DNA of 8,014 nt from Candidatus Eiseniibacteriota bacterium (GCA_030592245.1 JAUVJV010000079.1:1-8014), one strand, 5' to 3'; positions 1 to 6,990 are shown, counted from the first letter of the stretch. A program made the numbers and translations. The notes: generated by a model from the letters alone, not told the origin.

Positions 1-3000
1 CATCATACCTGATCTCGGTCCCGCCCCTGCAGGGGTTGGGCAAGTTCTGGTGCAGCGCCCACTTAGTCTCCGGGCGCCCGGGGAGATCAGGCCTTCGGTT
101 CACCCCTGAAGTGGAATGCGGCAGGCCGTAGAGATCCTCGAGTACAAATCGCAGGAGGGCGACGCGACCGTCCTGTTCATCGAGGGTAGAGGGACCGCTC
201 TTCGCCGGCGCGCTTCCGCCGCAGTATCCGGTGCCAGCGAAGTCGAAGTTAAAGAAGGTGCATTTCCCACCATGGAAGAGTTCACTCTCGACATAGATTG
301 CCATACGGGCATCGGGAACATCGGGGTCGATGACTGACAGGAGCGGCTGGACATCGTAAGTACCTGTTGTGGTCGCGGTGATCGAGCTAAGCTTCCTGTA
401 TTGGGGGCATCCCCTGAAGATGGTAAGCGTATCCAGATCCACCGGTATAGTGGTCCCGTCGACCTCCACGGTGGCCTCCGGGTCGCATTCGATATAGGGT
501 TCATCTAGAGGCGATGCCATCTCATCGATGTAATCCACCCCGAGAGCAGAATTCAGAAACGTCCGATACAGTGAATCGCAGCCACCTCCACCCTCAGCCG
601 GGTCAGCCAGGGCCTGGGCTATCCTGTCACCTATGATGATAAACTTACCCGCCTGGTCATGAATGCCATTGATTATACAGAATTGGCTGAGTTCCTTGAA
701 TGGGCAACGGTATATGGTACTGCCCGGGGCATTGTCTCCCTGGTCGGTAATCCATATCACTGCATCATAGTGCAGGATTTCTGTGTGGGGCTGTATCTGC
801 ACGCTCCAGCCGGATCCTAGGATGTCGAATCTCTCATAGGTATAGCCCGCCTCCTCGAGTATCAGGCCGTAAAGGTCGACAAGCACCGTCTTGACCGCAC
901 CCGAGCCGGTGCAGGCCGACGGATCATACGCATCATATGCGGCGCCATTGACCAGCAGGATCCTGGGTTCGGTGTACTCCGGCGGGTAGTGTGAAAGAAT
1001 GGAGTAATCCAGGTAGTCATCCACAAGCCCCGTGTGGCCCGGATGGGCAGGATCGGCGGCCGCGGGGAAGTACTCAACCTGCGCAAGGCCGTCTGTCACC
1101 TTAACGCAATACCAGAAATCGGTTCCCTCGTCCCATTCGCCAAGCGCGAAATCCGCCGGGCAGAAGGTTCCGTAATAGGTACCACCCCAGTCGGGGTTAA
1201 GGGGATCATAAACCGTGTCCAGGGTCATGGAGTTTGTGATCCAGCTTCCGCCCTCATTTATAGTGCCCAGGAGTTCAACGCTGGTAACTCCGTCCCGCTC
1301 GATCACGTCCACATTGAACTGCTTCCCCCTGGGCAGCGGTGTGCCGCCGGTATAGTGGGTGGTCGTATCCGAGTTGTGCTCGTTGAAGAACGAGTTGTAG
1401 CCGCATATCCCGGTATTGAAGGTATCGTGTAAGAGGTCGATGGGGCGGGTCGTGAACTGGGTCACATGGCTGTCAAAGAAACCGACAGAGATATTGTCGA
1501 CATGAAGATCGCTGTCGATATGTTTGCCCCGGCAGAAATCGGACGGCCTCGAGACATCTATAAACTCCCAGGCAAACTGTAATGAATCCTCGGCTGTGCC
1601 ATAGAGAGTGGTAAGGTCTTCGTTCCAGTCGGTGTTCCAGTACGAGCAGTTGCCTACAAGAGCACAGCCATTGGGGTCGATCCAGGGGCACCAGGTTCCC
1701 TGCACCTCATCATAGAACCGGACGCGGGTATTGATATAATCGCAGGTATAGTCCACCGAACACCAGTGCATATCATACTGGACCACGCACCCAGTGTTCT
1801 GGATTGGAATGCCGGGCGTCATCAGGGAGTAGAACCAGCTGTTCCTCCAGGGCGCGTCAACCGGGTACCCGCCTTCCGGCCGGGCCTTGAAGACCACCGA
1901 GGAGTCCATCCGGCAGTCATAAGCATATCCGCCGTCTCCGCCTTCATAGAGGGGATCGGGGTCATGGACCATATGCCAGCCATCTACCACGCCCTCATGG
2001 TCAGGGAAACTCCAGTGAGCTGGGTCGGTGGTACCGGACTCAAAGTCCTGGGTGAAGGTCTCATTGTTATTATCCACCTCGACATTGTCGATCCAGGCGG
2101 CCCCGTCGGTATCCAGGTCATTCGCATCACTCTTGAACATGTCTGAGACGAAGCGCCACCTCAGGCGAAGGGGATCGCCATAGTCGAGTTTCCAGGTTTC
2201 CATTTCGGGCTCTTCCCCATCGCGAGTGCCGCCATGAAGTATCATCCTGCCGATCGAGTAGTCATAGGTCATCGCAAAGGAGGCTATCCTGCCGGCCGAC
2301 ACGCCGGGATATAGCTCTGTCCAGTCGGCACCGTCCCAGAGCCAGGTATCGTGCACGTATTCGTCGAGGCCATCACCCCCGAGCCCTCCGTAGAGAATAA
2401 TGCCGCCCAGGTTGGGATGGTATGCCAGGCCGTGCATGTAGCGGGCCCGAGGTCTGGTGACAGGTCCGATAGAGGTCCAGTTGGTGCCGTCCCACTCCCA
2501 GGTTGACCGGTATGCGTCGCTCCCGCCTCCGTATCCGCCGAAGAGCATTGTCACCCCTCTCGTGGGGTCGTATGCAAGCCCGTTTGCGCCCAGAAAGGTG
2601 CGGGCGGCCGGGGAGTCAAGCGGCAGGCGCTCGACCCAGTCCACCCCGTTCCATTCCCAAGTATCGTCCCGGTAGCCGGAGTCACCCTCACCTCCGAAGA
2701 GCACTATCACGCCCCGTGCCGAGTCATATGTCATACCATGCCCGTGACGTGCCTGCGGGCTGTGCGCGGGTGAGAGCTCCGTCCAGTCGGTACCGTCCCA
2801 GGCCCAGGTGTCGCTGAGAAGGTCTGTCTCATCTTCACCGCCGAAGAGGAGCGTATAGTCGCCGGCGGGGAAGTAGACCATCTGATGGCCGGCGCGCGGC
2901 CCCGGGTCGGCGGCAGGGGACAGGGCGACCCAGGTCGAGTCATCCCACTCATAGGTGTCGCTCTTGTAGACGGGATCCGGGCCGAGCTCACTGGCGCCGC

Positions 3001-3964
3001 CGTAGAGCACTATCCGGCCGCGGTTGGAGTCATAGGCCGACGCGTGGCGGAAGAGCTCCGGTTGCTGTTCCAGCTCGATCCAGCTGAACCCGGTTGCGGA
3101 GGCCAGGTCCTCCGGAGGGATGAACTCGCTGAAAGCCGGAACTCCCGCGACCGAGCGAGTCTCCCAGGCAGGCGATGGGGGCCCCATGATGTCATCGTCC
3201 GAGTTACTGAAGTAGTCCATCGTCGGCTCGGTGGGGTACATTTCCGTGCAGGAAGGGCCGTAGTTGTCGCTTATGGCGCAGAAGCTGGCCAGGTTCTCCC
3301 AGGTGCCGCCGTTGAAGTACTCGACGTAGAGGAAATCATAGTTGCACTCGGTTTCATATCGCGTGTCGAATCTCACGTGGCAGCCACCGGCGTAGGAGAA
3401 GAGCGGCGGCAGCGTAAGTTCGGCGATACAGTTCCAGTTATTGCCGTAACCCGGGGCGGGCTCACCCCAGCTGCCGCATTCGACCGGGGCGCCTTCCCAG
3501 AGAGCGTCGGAACCGCACCACAGCGAGTAGTTCCCGCAATAGGTTTCCTCATCGGCCCTGTAGGTATCCACGTGCCAGTAGTTTATCCCGAGGTCGGAGG
3601 GCTGGATGCGCATGTCTCTGTGGACCAGGCAGTTCACATTGTACGGTGGCAGCGTGCCGCAGGAGTCGCCGGCGCCGCCGTTTCCTTCAAGACACCAGGT
3701 CTCAGATCCGTCCGGTCCACCGGTTGCCTCGCCTCCGTGGCCTGCGTTGGGATCGCCGGGACAGTAGGAGGCGTCGGTGTGGACCTGGATCCAGGTGGTA
3801 TCACCCATCTGCATAATGACGGGTGGATTGCCGGCCTGGACTGACGCCTGGCCGCCTGCATCCTGCATGATGCGCTCGACCGGAAGATCAGATCCGAAAG
3901 CCGCCAGAGTGAATCCTATTACGGAAACCAGTAGAATCACTGTGACAATAGCTGTAGACCGCAT
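1..3964 (-). CDS. Giant secreted multidomain kelch/jelly-roll protein with FlgD-like (T9SS-type) tail, 3' end outside window
   Basis: The frame is open for 1321 codons from an ATG at 3964-3962 to the window edge, with no stop. AAGGGGG (plus-strand 3970-3976) lies 5 nt before the ATG and sets the start. Residues 1-25 form a signal peptide (MRSTAIVTVILLVSVIGFTL, then AAFGS). Residues 60-245 are Cys-rich and include a jelly-roll-like front half (CHVRF at 195, YDFLYVEYFNGGTW from 209). Six kelch units follow (about 306-590). Residues 591-632 resemble a jelly-roll rear half (RLRWRFVSD, GAAWIDNVEV). A second jelly roll spans about 637-830 (ends HVDNISVGFF), then an Ig-like stretch about 880-965. 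Residues 1002-1281 resemble a class I glutamine-amidotransferase-like fold (ILLVNG, YDAVIWITD, GKFIIIGD, FFNFDF). LHQNLPNPCRGGTEIRYD, at 1304-1321, is the usual start of a FlgD-like / T9SS-type sorting domain, so roughly 60-80 residues are probably missing. I infer an exported surface or extracellular protein with adhesive or binding domains. Its substrate is unknown, and I see no peptidase active site. Confidence 0.9.
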   Translation of the reverse strand, partial: MRSTAIVTVILLVSVIGFTLAAFGSDLPVERIMQDAGGQASVQAGNPPVIMQMGDTTWIQVHTDASYCPGDPNAGHGGEATGGPDGSETWCLEGNGGAGDSCGTLPPYNVNCLVHRDMRIQPSDLGINYWHVDTYRADEETYCGNYSLWCGSDALWEGAPVECGSWGEPAPGYGNNWNCIAELTLPPLFSYAGGCHVRFDTRYETECNYDFLYVEYFNGGTWENLASFCAISDNYGPSCTEMYPTEPTMDYFSNSDDDIMGPPSPAWETRSVAGVPAFSEFIPPEDLASATGFSWIELEQQPELFRHASAYDSNRGRIVLYGGASELGPDPVYKSDTYEWDDSTWVALSPAADPGPRAGHQMVYFPAGDYTLLFGGEDETDLLSDTWAWDGTDWTELSPAHSPQARHGHGMTYDSARGVIVLFGGEGDSGYRDDTWEWNGVDWVERLPLDSPAARTFLGANGLAYDPTRGVTMLFGGYGGGSDAYRSTWEWDGTNWTSIGPVTRPRARYMHGLAYHPNLGGIILYGGLGGDGLDEYVHDTWLWDGADWTELYPGVSAGRIASFAMTYDYSIGRMILHGGTRDGEEPEMETWKLDYGDPLRLRWRFVSDMFKSDANDLDTDGAAWIDNVEVDNNNETFTQDFESGTTDPAHWSFPDHEGVVDGWHMVHDPDPLYEGGDGGYAYDCRMDSSVVFKARPEGGYPVDAPWRNSWFYSLMTPGIPIQNTGCVVQYDMHWCSVDYTCDYINTRVRFYDEVQGTWCPWIDPNGCALVGNCSYWNTDWNEDLTTLYGTAEDSLQFAWEFIDVSRPSDFCRGKHIDSDLHVDNISVGFFDSHVTQFTTRPIDLLHDTFNTGICGYNSFFNEHNSDTTTHYTGGTPLPRGKQFNVDVIERDGVTSVELLGTINEGGSWITNSMTLDTVYDPLNPDWGGTYYGTFCPADFALGEWDEGTDFWYCVKVTDGLAQVEYFPAAADPAHPGHTGLVDDYLDYSILSHYPPEYTEPRILLVNGAAYDAYDPSACTGSGAVKTVLVDLYGLILEEAGYTYERFDILGSGWSVQIQPHTEILHYDAVIWITDQGDNAPGSTIYRCPFKELSQFCIINGIHDQAGKFIIIGDRIAQALADPAEGGGGCDSLYRTFLNSALGVDYIDEMASPLDEPYIECDPEATVEVDGTTIPVDLDTLTIFRGCPQYRKLSSITATTTGTYDVQPLLSVIDPDVPDARMAIYVESELFHGGKCTFFNFDFAGTGYCGGSAPAKSGPSTLDEQDGRVALLRFVLEDLYGLPHSTSGVNRRPDLPGRPETKWALHQNLPNPCRGGTEIRYD
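2195..3050 (-). repeat. Six tandem kelch repeats (beta-propeller) inside the giant secreted protein
   Basis: Six units of about 50 residues each have the form R-x-x-H/G-x-x-x-x-Y-D-x-x-x-G-x-x-x-L-F/Y-G-G, a loop, then D-T-W-x-W-D/N-G-x-x-W. The Gly-Gly pairs start at residues 322, 375, 424, 476, 526 and 578, a spacing of 49-53. Examples are RIVLYGG, YTLLFGG, VIVLFGG, VTMLFGG, IILYGG and MILHGG. The last unit has METWKLDYG instead of the full DTWxWDGxxW strand. A matching strand with W-I-E-L (residues about 293-299) precedes unit 1, so the propeller may close by swapping strands between its ends. At DNA level the units are diverged, with a period of about 150 nt, so this is not a recent amplification. 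Confidence 0.85.
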
Positions 3965-3969
3965 TGCAA

Positions 3970-3976
3970 CCCCCTT
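3970..3976 (-). promoter_or_regulatory. Ribosome binding site of the giant secreted protein
   Basis: On the minus strand the sequence is AAGGGGG, followed by 5 nt and the ATG at 3964. It is the only good Shine-Dalgarno match near the start of the long frame, and the codons after it encode a typical signal peptide. Confidence 0.7.
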
Positions 3977-4002
3977 GGTTGGCAGATGTCCTTTGTCCGT
4001 TC

Positions 4003-4008
4003 CTTATA
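4003..4008 (-). promoter_or_regulatory. Possible -10 element (TATAAG) for the giant secreted protein
   Basis: The minus-strand hexamer TATAAG matches TATAAT at five of six positions and lies about 38 nt upstream of the ATG. No convincing -35 element sits 16-18 nt further upstream (the best has about three matches), so this is only a weak candidate. Confidence 0.25.
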
Positions 4009-4160
4009 TGGCGACCGCCTCCTATAGCACTTCACCAGCTCGAATACAGTTCATCTCTGAAAAGGTTGGGAATGAAATGCGTAGAGTGCTTGCTCAAGTT
4101 GTTTCTCAGGCCGTGCCCCCAAACGAAATAAAGCAGCTGCTGCTCTATGGCATATGGTCC

Positions 4161-4182
4161 GACTAATCTCAGGGTATTAGTC
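4161..4182. repeat. Perfect 7-bp inverted repeat GACTAAT-N8-ATTAGTC
   Basis: The arms are 4161-4167 and 4176-4182 around an 8-nt spacer (CTCAGGGT). The repeat lies between the two divergent genes, about 160 nt before the -35 of the TPR promoter. The dyad could be a regulator-binding site or a hairpin. There is no T tract, so a terminator is unlikely. Confidence 0.5.
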
Positions 4183-4266
4183 AGCTCTGGCAACGGGAGT
4201 TTATCAGATTGCAGTGCGTTTTTCAAGCGAAACCCGCGCTGCTCAAGAAGTGCTCGCGGCTTTGCC

Positions 4267-4289
4267 GGACCGCCGGGTTCAGCCGGTCC
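4267..4289. repeat. 6-bp inverted repeat GGACCG-N11-CGGTCC
   Basis: The arms are 4267-4272 and 4284-4289, in a G+C-rich stretch about 50 nt upstream of the -35 element of the TPR gene promoter. It lies upstream of transcription, so if functional it would act as DNA (an operator). A chance match in G+C-rich sequence is quite possible. Confidence 0.25.
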
Positions 4290-4340
4290 CGTGGCCAGAA
4301 TCCGGTTTTTCGATTGCCCGCAAAGAGGGCTTTTGTTATC

Positions 4341-4369
4341 TTGACACCGGCTCGCGAACTTGCTAAATA
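4341..4369 (+). promoter_or_regulatory. Sigma70-type promoter for the TPR lipoprotein gene
   Basis: A perfect -35 TTGACA (4341-4346) is followed by a 17-nt spacer and an A/T-rich -10, TAAATA (4364-4369), preceded by TGC as in extended -10 promoters. The predicted transcript would start near 4376, giving a 5' leader of about 45 nt. The -10 hexamer itself is only a fair match. Confidence 0.55.
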
Positions 4370-4409
4370 TTCTACCGGACTGAGTTCTACTGAGACCACA
4401 GTAGCTTGC

Positions 4410-4416
4410 AAGGAGG
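4410..4416 (+). promoter_or_regulatory. Ribosome binding site that fixes the TPR gene start
   Basis: AAGGAGG is followed by 5 nt and an ATG at 4422. This decides the start over the longer frame from 4209, because the protein then begins directly with a lipoprotein signal peptide. Confidence 0.85.
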
Positions 4417-4421
4417 ATGGC

Positions 4422-5453
4422 ATGAGATTCGTCAAGTATGCACTGGTGGTAACGCTTCTTGTCATCATGGGATGTGGCGGCTCCACCGCCCTGAGGAGTG
4501 GCAAGGTCTACTATGAGAAAAATAAGGATTATCCAAAGGCCGAGGAATGGTTCAAGAAGGCCATAGTCGAGGAGCCGGACAGCTGGGAGGCTTATCTCTA
4601 TCTGGCGCTATCCCAGGCTCAGCAGCAGAAGTACGCCGAAGCCGAGGAGAACTTCGTCACGGCGATAGAACTTGCCCCCGATGAGGAAAAGAAGGACGTG
4701 GTCTACAGCAATCAGCACACCTTCTTCGTGAAGCACTACAACAAGGGCATTACGCTTAACTCCGTTGCCGACTATGACGAAGCGCTCGCCGAGTTCAAGA
4801 AGGCGGTCCAGGTCGAACCAGGCTTCTCCAAGGGCCACGTGAACCTGGGTGTGACCTACTCACTCCTGGAAGACGAGGACATGGCCCTGGAGGCCTTCAA
4901 GGCCGCCGTTGAGGTGGATCCCGAGGAACCTGAGGGCTGGAGAAACCTCGGCATCACTTACCGGAACCTCCAGGATTATGATAAGGCCATGGATGCCTAC
5001 GAGCATGTGGTTGCGCTTGATCCCGAGGACACCGACGCGATGGAATCCCTCGGTGAGATGTATCTCATGGATGAAGATTACGCGAAAGCGCTTGAGAGCT
5101 TCCTCAAAGTTGCCGAAGTAAAGAAAGACGACGCCTGGCTGCAATTCCAGATAGGCTCGGCCAACTTCAGTCTGGAGCAGTTCGAGGATGCTGCTGTCGG
5201 CTATCTAAAAGCGGCTGCACTTGCCACGACCGCCGGCGACACGGACCTTTACAGGAACTCCATGTTCAATCTCAGCAGTGCGTATCTGAGGCTCGAGCAG
5301 TATGAGGGTGCCGTATCGGCCCTCCAGCAGCTTCTCTCGGTCGAGGACACGGTTGAAGTTCATGAGCGGCTCGGCCAGGCATACGCAAAGCAGGGCATGA
5401 CGGACAAGGCCCTCGAGGAGTATGGGAAAGCCGAGGAACTGAGGGGCGAATAA
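4422..5453 (+). CDS. TPR-repeat lipoprotein
   Basis: The product has 343 residues. It starts with a lipoprotein signal: two positive charges, a hydrophobic run, then I-M-G-C with the lipidated Cys at residue 18. Gly-Gly after the Cys suggests outer-membrane rather than inner-membrane retention. The rest is almost entirely tetratricopeptide repeats, about eight or nine: roughly 22-53, 54-87, 103-134, 136-168, 170-202, 204-236, 238-271, 278-309 and 310-343. They show the usual pattern (for example NLGVTYSLLEDEDMALEAFK and NLGITYRNLQDYDKAMDAYE) with acidic turns such as D/E-P-E/D. TPR arrays are protein-interaction scaffolds; the partner cannot be read from sequence. The gene has its own promoter and is followed closely by a separate rho promoter, so it is probably monocistronic. 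It diverges from the giant secreted protein gene, and a joint envelope role is possible but unproven. I see no clear terminator after it. Confidence 0.9.
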   Translation: MRFVKYALVVTLLVIMGCGGSTALRSGKVYYEKNKDYPKAEEWFKKAIVEEPDSWEAYLYLALSQAQQQKYAEAEENFVTAIELAPDEEKKDVVYSNQHTFFVKHYNKGITLNSVADYDEALAEFKKAVQVEPGFSKGHVNLGVTYSLLEDEDMALEAFKAAVEVDPEEPEGWRNLGITYRNLQDYDKAMDAYEHVVALDPEDTDAMESLGEMYLMDEDYAKALESFLKVAEVKKDDAWLQFQIGSANFSLEQFEDAAVGYLKAAALATTAGDTDLYRNSMFNLSSAYLRLEQYEGAVSALQQLLSVEDTVEVHERLGQAYAKQGMTDKALEEYGKAEELRGE

Positions 5454-5465
5454 CCTGTAATAGGC

Positions 5466-5494
5466 TTGACAAGACAGACGTAGTTGCTTAGCAT
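5466..5494 (+). promoter_or_regulatory. Sigma70-type promoter for the rho operon
   Basis: A perfect -35 TTGACA (5466-5471), a 17-nt spacer and TAGCAT (5489-5494, four of six matches) lie 12 nt after the TPR stop codon. Transcription would begin near 5501, giving a leader of about 225 nt before rho. An alternative -10, CATAAA (5492-5497), has a less good spacing. Confidence 0.55.
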
Positions 5495-5500
5495 AAAACT

Positions 5501-5725
5501 GAAGTTTGGATCACACATTCCTGTGGTGGTCCGTTGATTAGAATCCGACCCTAAGGCAAAGTCTCAGACTTAAAAAGAACCTTTGGTGATTAAGCTGGAC
5601 GGTTGCCAGGAGCAAACTAGACCGAGTTTACCGAATGGAAGACTCTCCAAGGAGCTAACCAGTTGTGTACTAACCCACCAGTAGTCAATGGAGATCCCGT
5701 CTCCAAACGAGCAGAGGTGTATGAC
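5501..5725 (+). promoter_or_regulatory. Long 5' leader of rho with alternative pairings
   Basis: This gene-free stretch precedes rho. TGGAGA (5689-5694) can pair with TCTCCA at 5700-5705, giving a 6-bp stem with a 5-nt loop that ends 7 nt before the ribosome binding site. It can equally pair with the identical TCTCCA at 5644-5649, with a 39-nt loop. The two pairings exclude each other. A near-palindrome AAGTCTCAGACTT lies at 5559-5571. Long autoregulated leaders are known for rho in E. coli; that this leader works similarly is inference from length and structure only. Confidence 0.4.
5713..5719 (+). promoter_or_regulatory. Ribosome binding site that fixes the rho start
   Basis: AGAGGTG lies 6 nt before the ATG at 5726 and fits the 3' end of 16S rRNA well. 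It supports 5726 over the in-frame TTG at 5663, which also has an SD-like AAGGAG (5649-5654). Confidence 0.6.
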
Positions 5726-6973
5726 ATGGATATTGTCGAAATGAAAACCAAGACAATCTCAGACCTTCACAAGGTAGCCAAGGAGCTTACCATCGAAGGC
5801 ACCAGCGGCCTGAGAAAACAGGAGCTGATATTTATGATCCTGGAAGCCCAGACCGAGAAGAACGGACTGATCTTCTCCCAGGGGGTGCTGGAGATCCTGG
5901 ACGATGGCTACGGTTTCTTAAGGTCCTCGGATTACAGTTATCTGCCCGGTCCCGACGACATCTATGTCTCGCCATCACAGATCAAGAAATTCGACCTCCG
6001 CACCGGGGATACGGTCTCCGGGCAGGTTCGTCCGCCCAAGGACAATGAGAGGTATTTCGCGCTCCTCAGGGTGGAGGCGGTCAACCTGGAGAATCCCGAG
6101 GTCGCCAAGGAGAGGATCCTGTTTGACAACTTGACCCCACTTTTTCCCGATGAGCGGATCAACCTGGAGTGGAGCGCCAATGACCTATCTTCCAGGATCG
6201 CCAACCTCTTTATCCCGGTGGGGAAGGGGCAGAGGGGACTGATTGTCTCGCCCCCCCGCGCCGGCAAGACGATGTTGCTTCAGAGCATCGCAAACGCCAT
6301 AACTACCAATCACCCCGATATCGATCTGATAGTTCTGCTTATAGACGAGCGGCCCGAGGAGGTCACGGACATGGCGAGAAGCGTCAAGGGTGAGGTGATA
6401 AGCTCCACCTTTGACGAGCCCCCGTCAAGACACATCCAGGTCGCCAACATGGTGATGGAGAAGGCCAAAAGGCTGGTGGAGCACCACCACGACGTGGTTA
6501 TCTTACTAGACAGTATCACCAGGCTGGCCAGGGCCAACAATGCCGTAATACCCCATAGCGGCAAGATCCTCTCCGGCGGTATCGACTCCAATGCTCTCCA
6601 GTGGCCCAAGAGGTTCTTCGGGGCCGCGCGAAACATAGAAGAGGGAGGGAGCCTGACCATCATGGCCACCGCCTTGATCGATACGGGAAGCCGGATGGAC
6701 GACGTGATCTTTGAGGAGTTCAAGGGCACCGGCAACCTGGAGATGGTCCTGGACAGGAAGATCGCCGATCGCAGGATCTTCCCCGCTATCGATCTTAACA
6801 GGTCGGGTACGCGTAAGGAAGAGCGTCTGATGCCCCAGGAGGAGCTCAACAAGATCTGGATCCTGAGGAAGTTCCTCAGCGATAAGAATCCGGTCGAGGC
6901 CATGGAGTTCCTGATCTCCAAGATCGGGAAGGGCAAGACCAACAAGAGTTTCTTGAAATCCATGAACACTTAG
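5726..6973 (+). CDS. rho: Transcription termination factor Rho
   Basis: The product is a 415-residue hexameric RNA-dependent ATPase/helicase that ends transcription at unstructured C-rich sites (E. coli Rho has 419). The start is chosen because MDIVEMKTKTISDL lines up with the E. coli N-terminus MNLTELKNTPVSEL. Domains in order: N-terminal helical domain (about 1-47), cold-shock-like primary RNA-binding domain (about 48-125, GYGFLRS at 61-67, GPDDIYVSPSQI), then the RecA-like ATPase. The Walker A is PPRAGKT (176-182), where E. coli has PPKAGKT. DERPEE (207-212) holds the catalytic Glu, and the Walker B is VVILLDSITR (257-266). The Q-loop is SGKILSGGIDSNAL (278-291) and the R-loop is TGSRMDDVIFEEFKGTGN (320-337). 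There is no large insertion such as many Actinobacteria and some Bacteroidetes carry. The gene heads the rho-rpmE-DUF1385 operon. Confidence 0.98.
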   Translation: MDIVEMKTKTISDLHKVAKELTIEGTSGLRKQELIFMILEAQTEKNGLIFSQGVLEILDDGYGFLRSSDYSYLPGPDDIYVSPSQIKKFDLRTGDTVSGQVRPPKDNERYFALLRVEAVNLENPEVAKERILFDNLTPLFPDERINLEWSANDLSSRIANLFIPVGKGQRGLIVSPPRAGKTMLLQSIANAITTNHPDIDLIVLLIDERPEEVTDMARSVKGEVISSTFDEPPSRHIQVANMVMEKAKRLVEHHHDVVILLDSITRLARANNAVIPHSGKILSGGIDSNALQWPKRFFGAARNIEEGGSLTIMATALIDTGSRMDDVIFEEFKGTGNLEMVLDRKIADRRIFPAIDLNRSGTRKEERLMPQEELNKIWILRKFLSDKNPVEAMEFLISKIGKGKTNKSFLKSMNT

Positions 6974-6990
6974 TTTAGATTATATGAGGT

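Larger units (their letters stand above)
3965..4421. other. Divergent intergenic region, no credible gene
   Basis: This stretch separates the minus-strand giant gene from the plus-strand TPR gene, so both promoters should lie in it. Short frames on both strands here lack a ribosome binding site and any recognisable protein character. The frame of the TPR gene extends upstream to 4209, but that extension is compositionally unlike a protein and would bury the lipoprotein signal. The region holds a good plus-strand promoter, a weak minus-strand -10 and two inverted repeats. Confidence 0.7.

Noticed and set aside
2885..3844. A 319-codon plus-strand open frame
   Set aside because: It lies antisense to the continuous minus-strand frame, which shows a signal peptide and kelch repeats. 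The plus-strand product is low-complexity Val/Gly/Ala/Arg-rich with no recognisable domain and no ribosome binding site; it is a G+C-driven shadow.
1..3964. A decayed or frameshifted gene, suggested by many short ORFs
   Set aside because: Codon-by-codon reading of the minus strand shows one unbroken frame with coherent domains from start to edge.
4032..4226. Small ORFs of 64-65 codons in the divergent region
   Set aside because: There is no ribosome binding site or family resemblance, and overlapping frames exist on both strands, as expected by chance.
4209..4421. A 71-residue N-terminal extension of the TPR protein
   Set aside because: The stretch contains the predicted promoter, lacks a ribosome binding site, and would place the lipoprotein signal peptide in the middle of the protein. 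AAGGAGG before the ATG at 4422 is decisive.
5559..5571. AAGTCTCAGACTT as a terminator of the TPR gene
   Set aside because: The stem would be only 5 bp with a 3-nt loop, and it is followed by A residues rather than a T tract on the plus strand; it also lies after the rho promoter.
6310..6969. A 219-codon minus-strand frame
   Set aside because: It is entirely antisense to rho, whose identity is certain. The translation is Ser/Leu/Arg-rich with no domain character.
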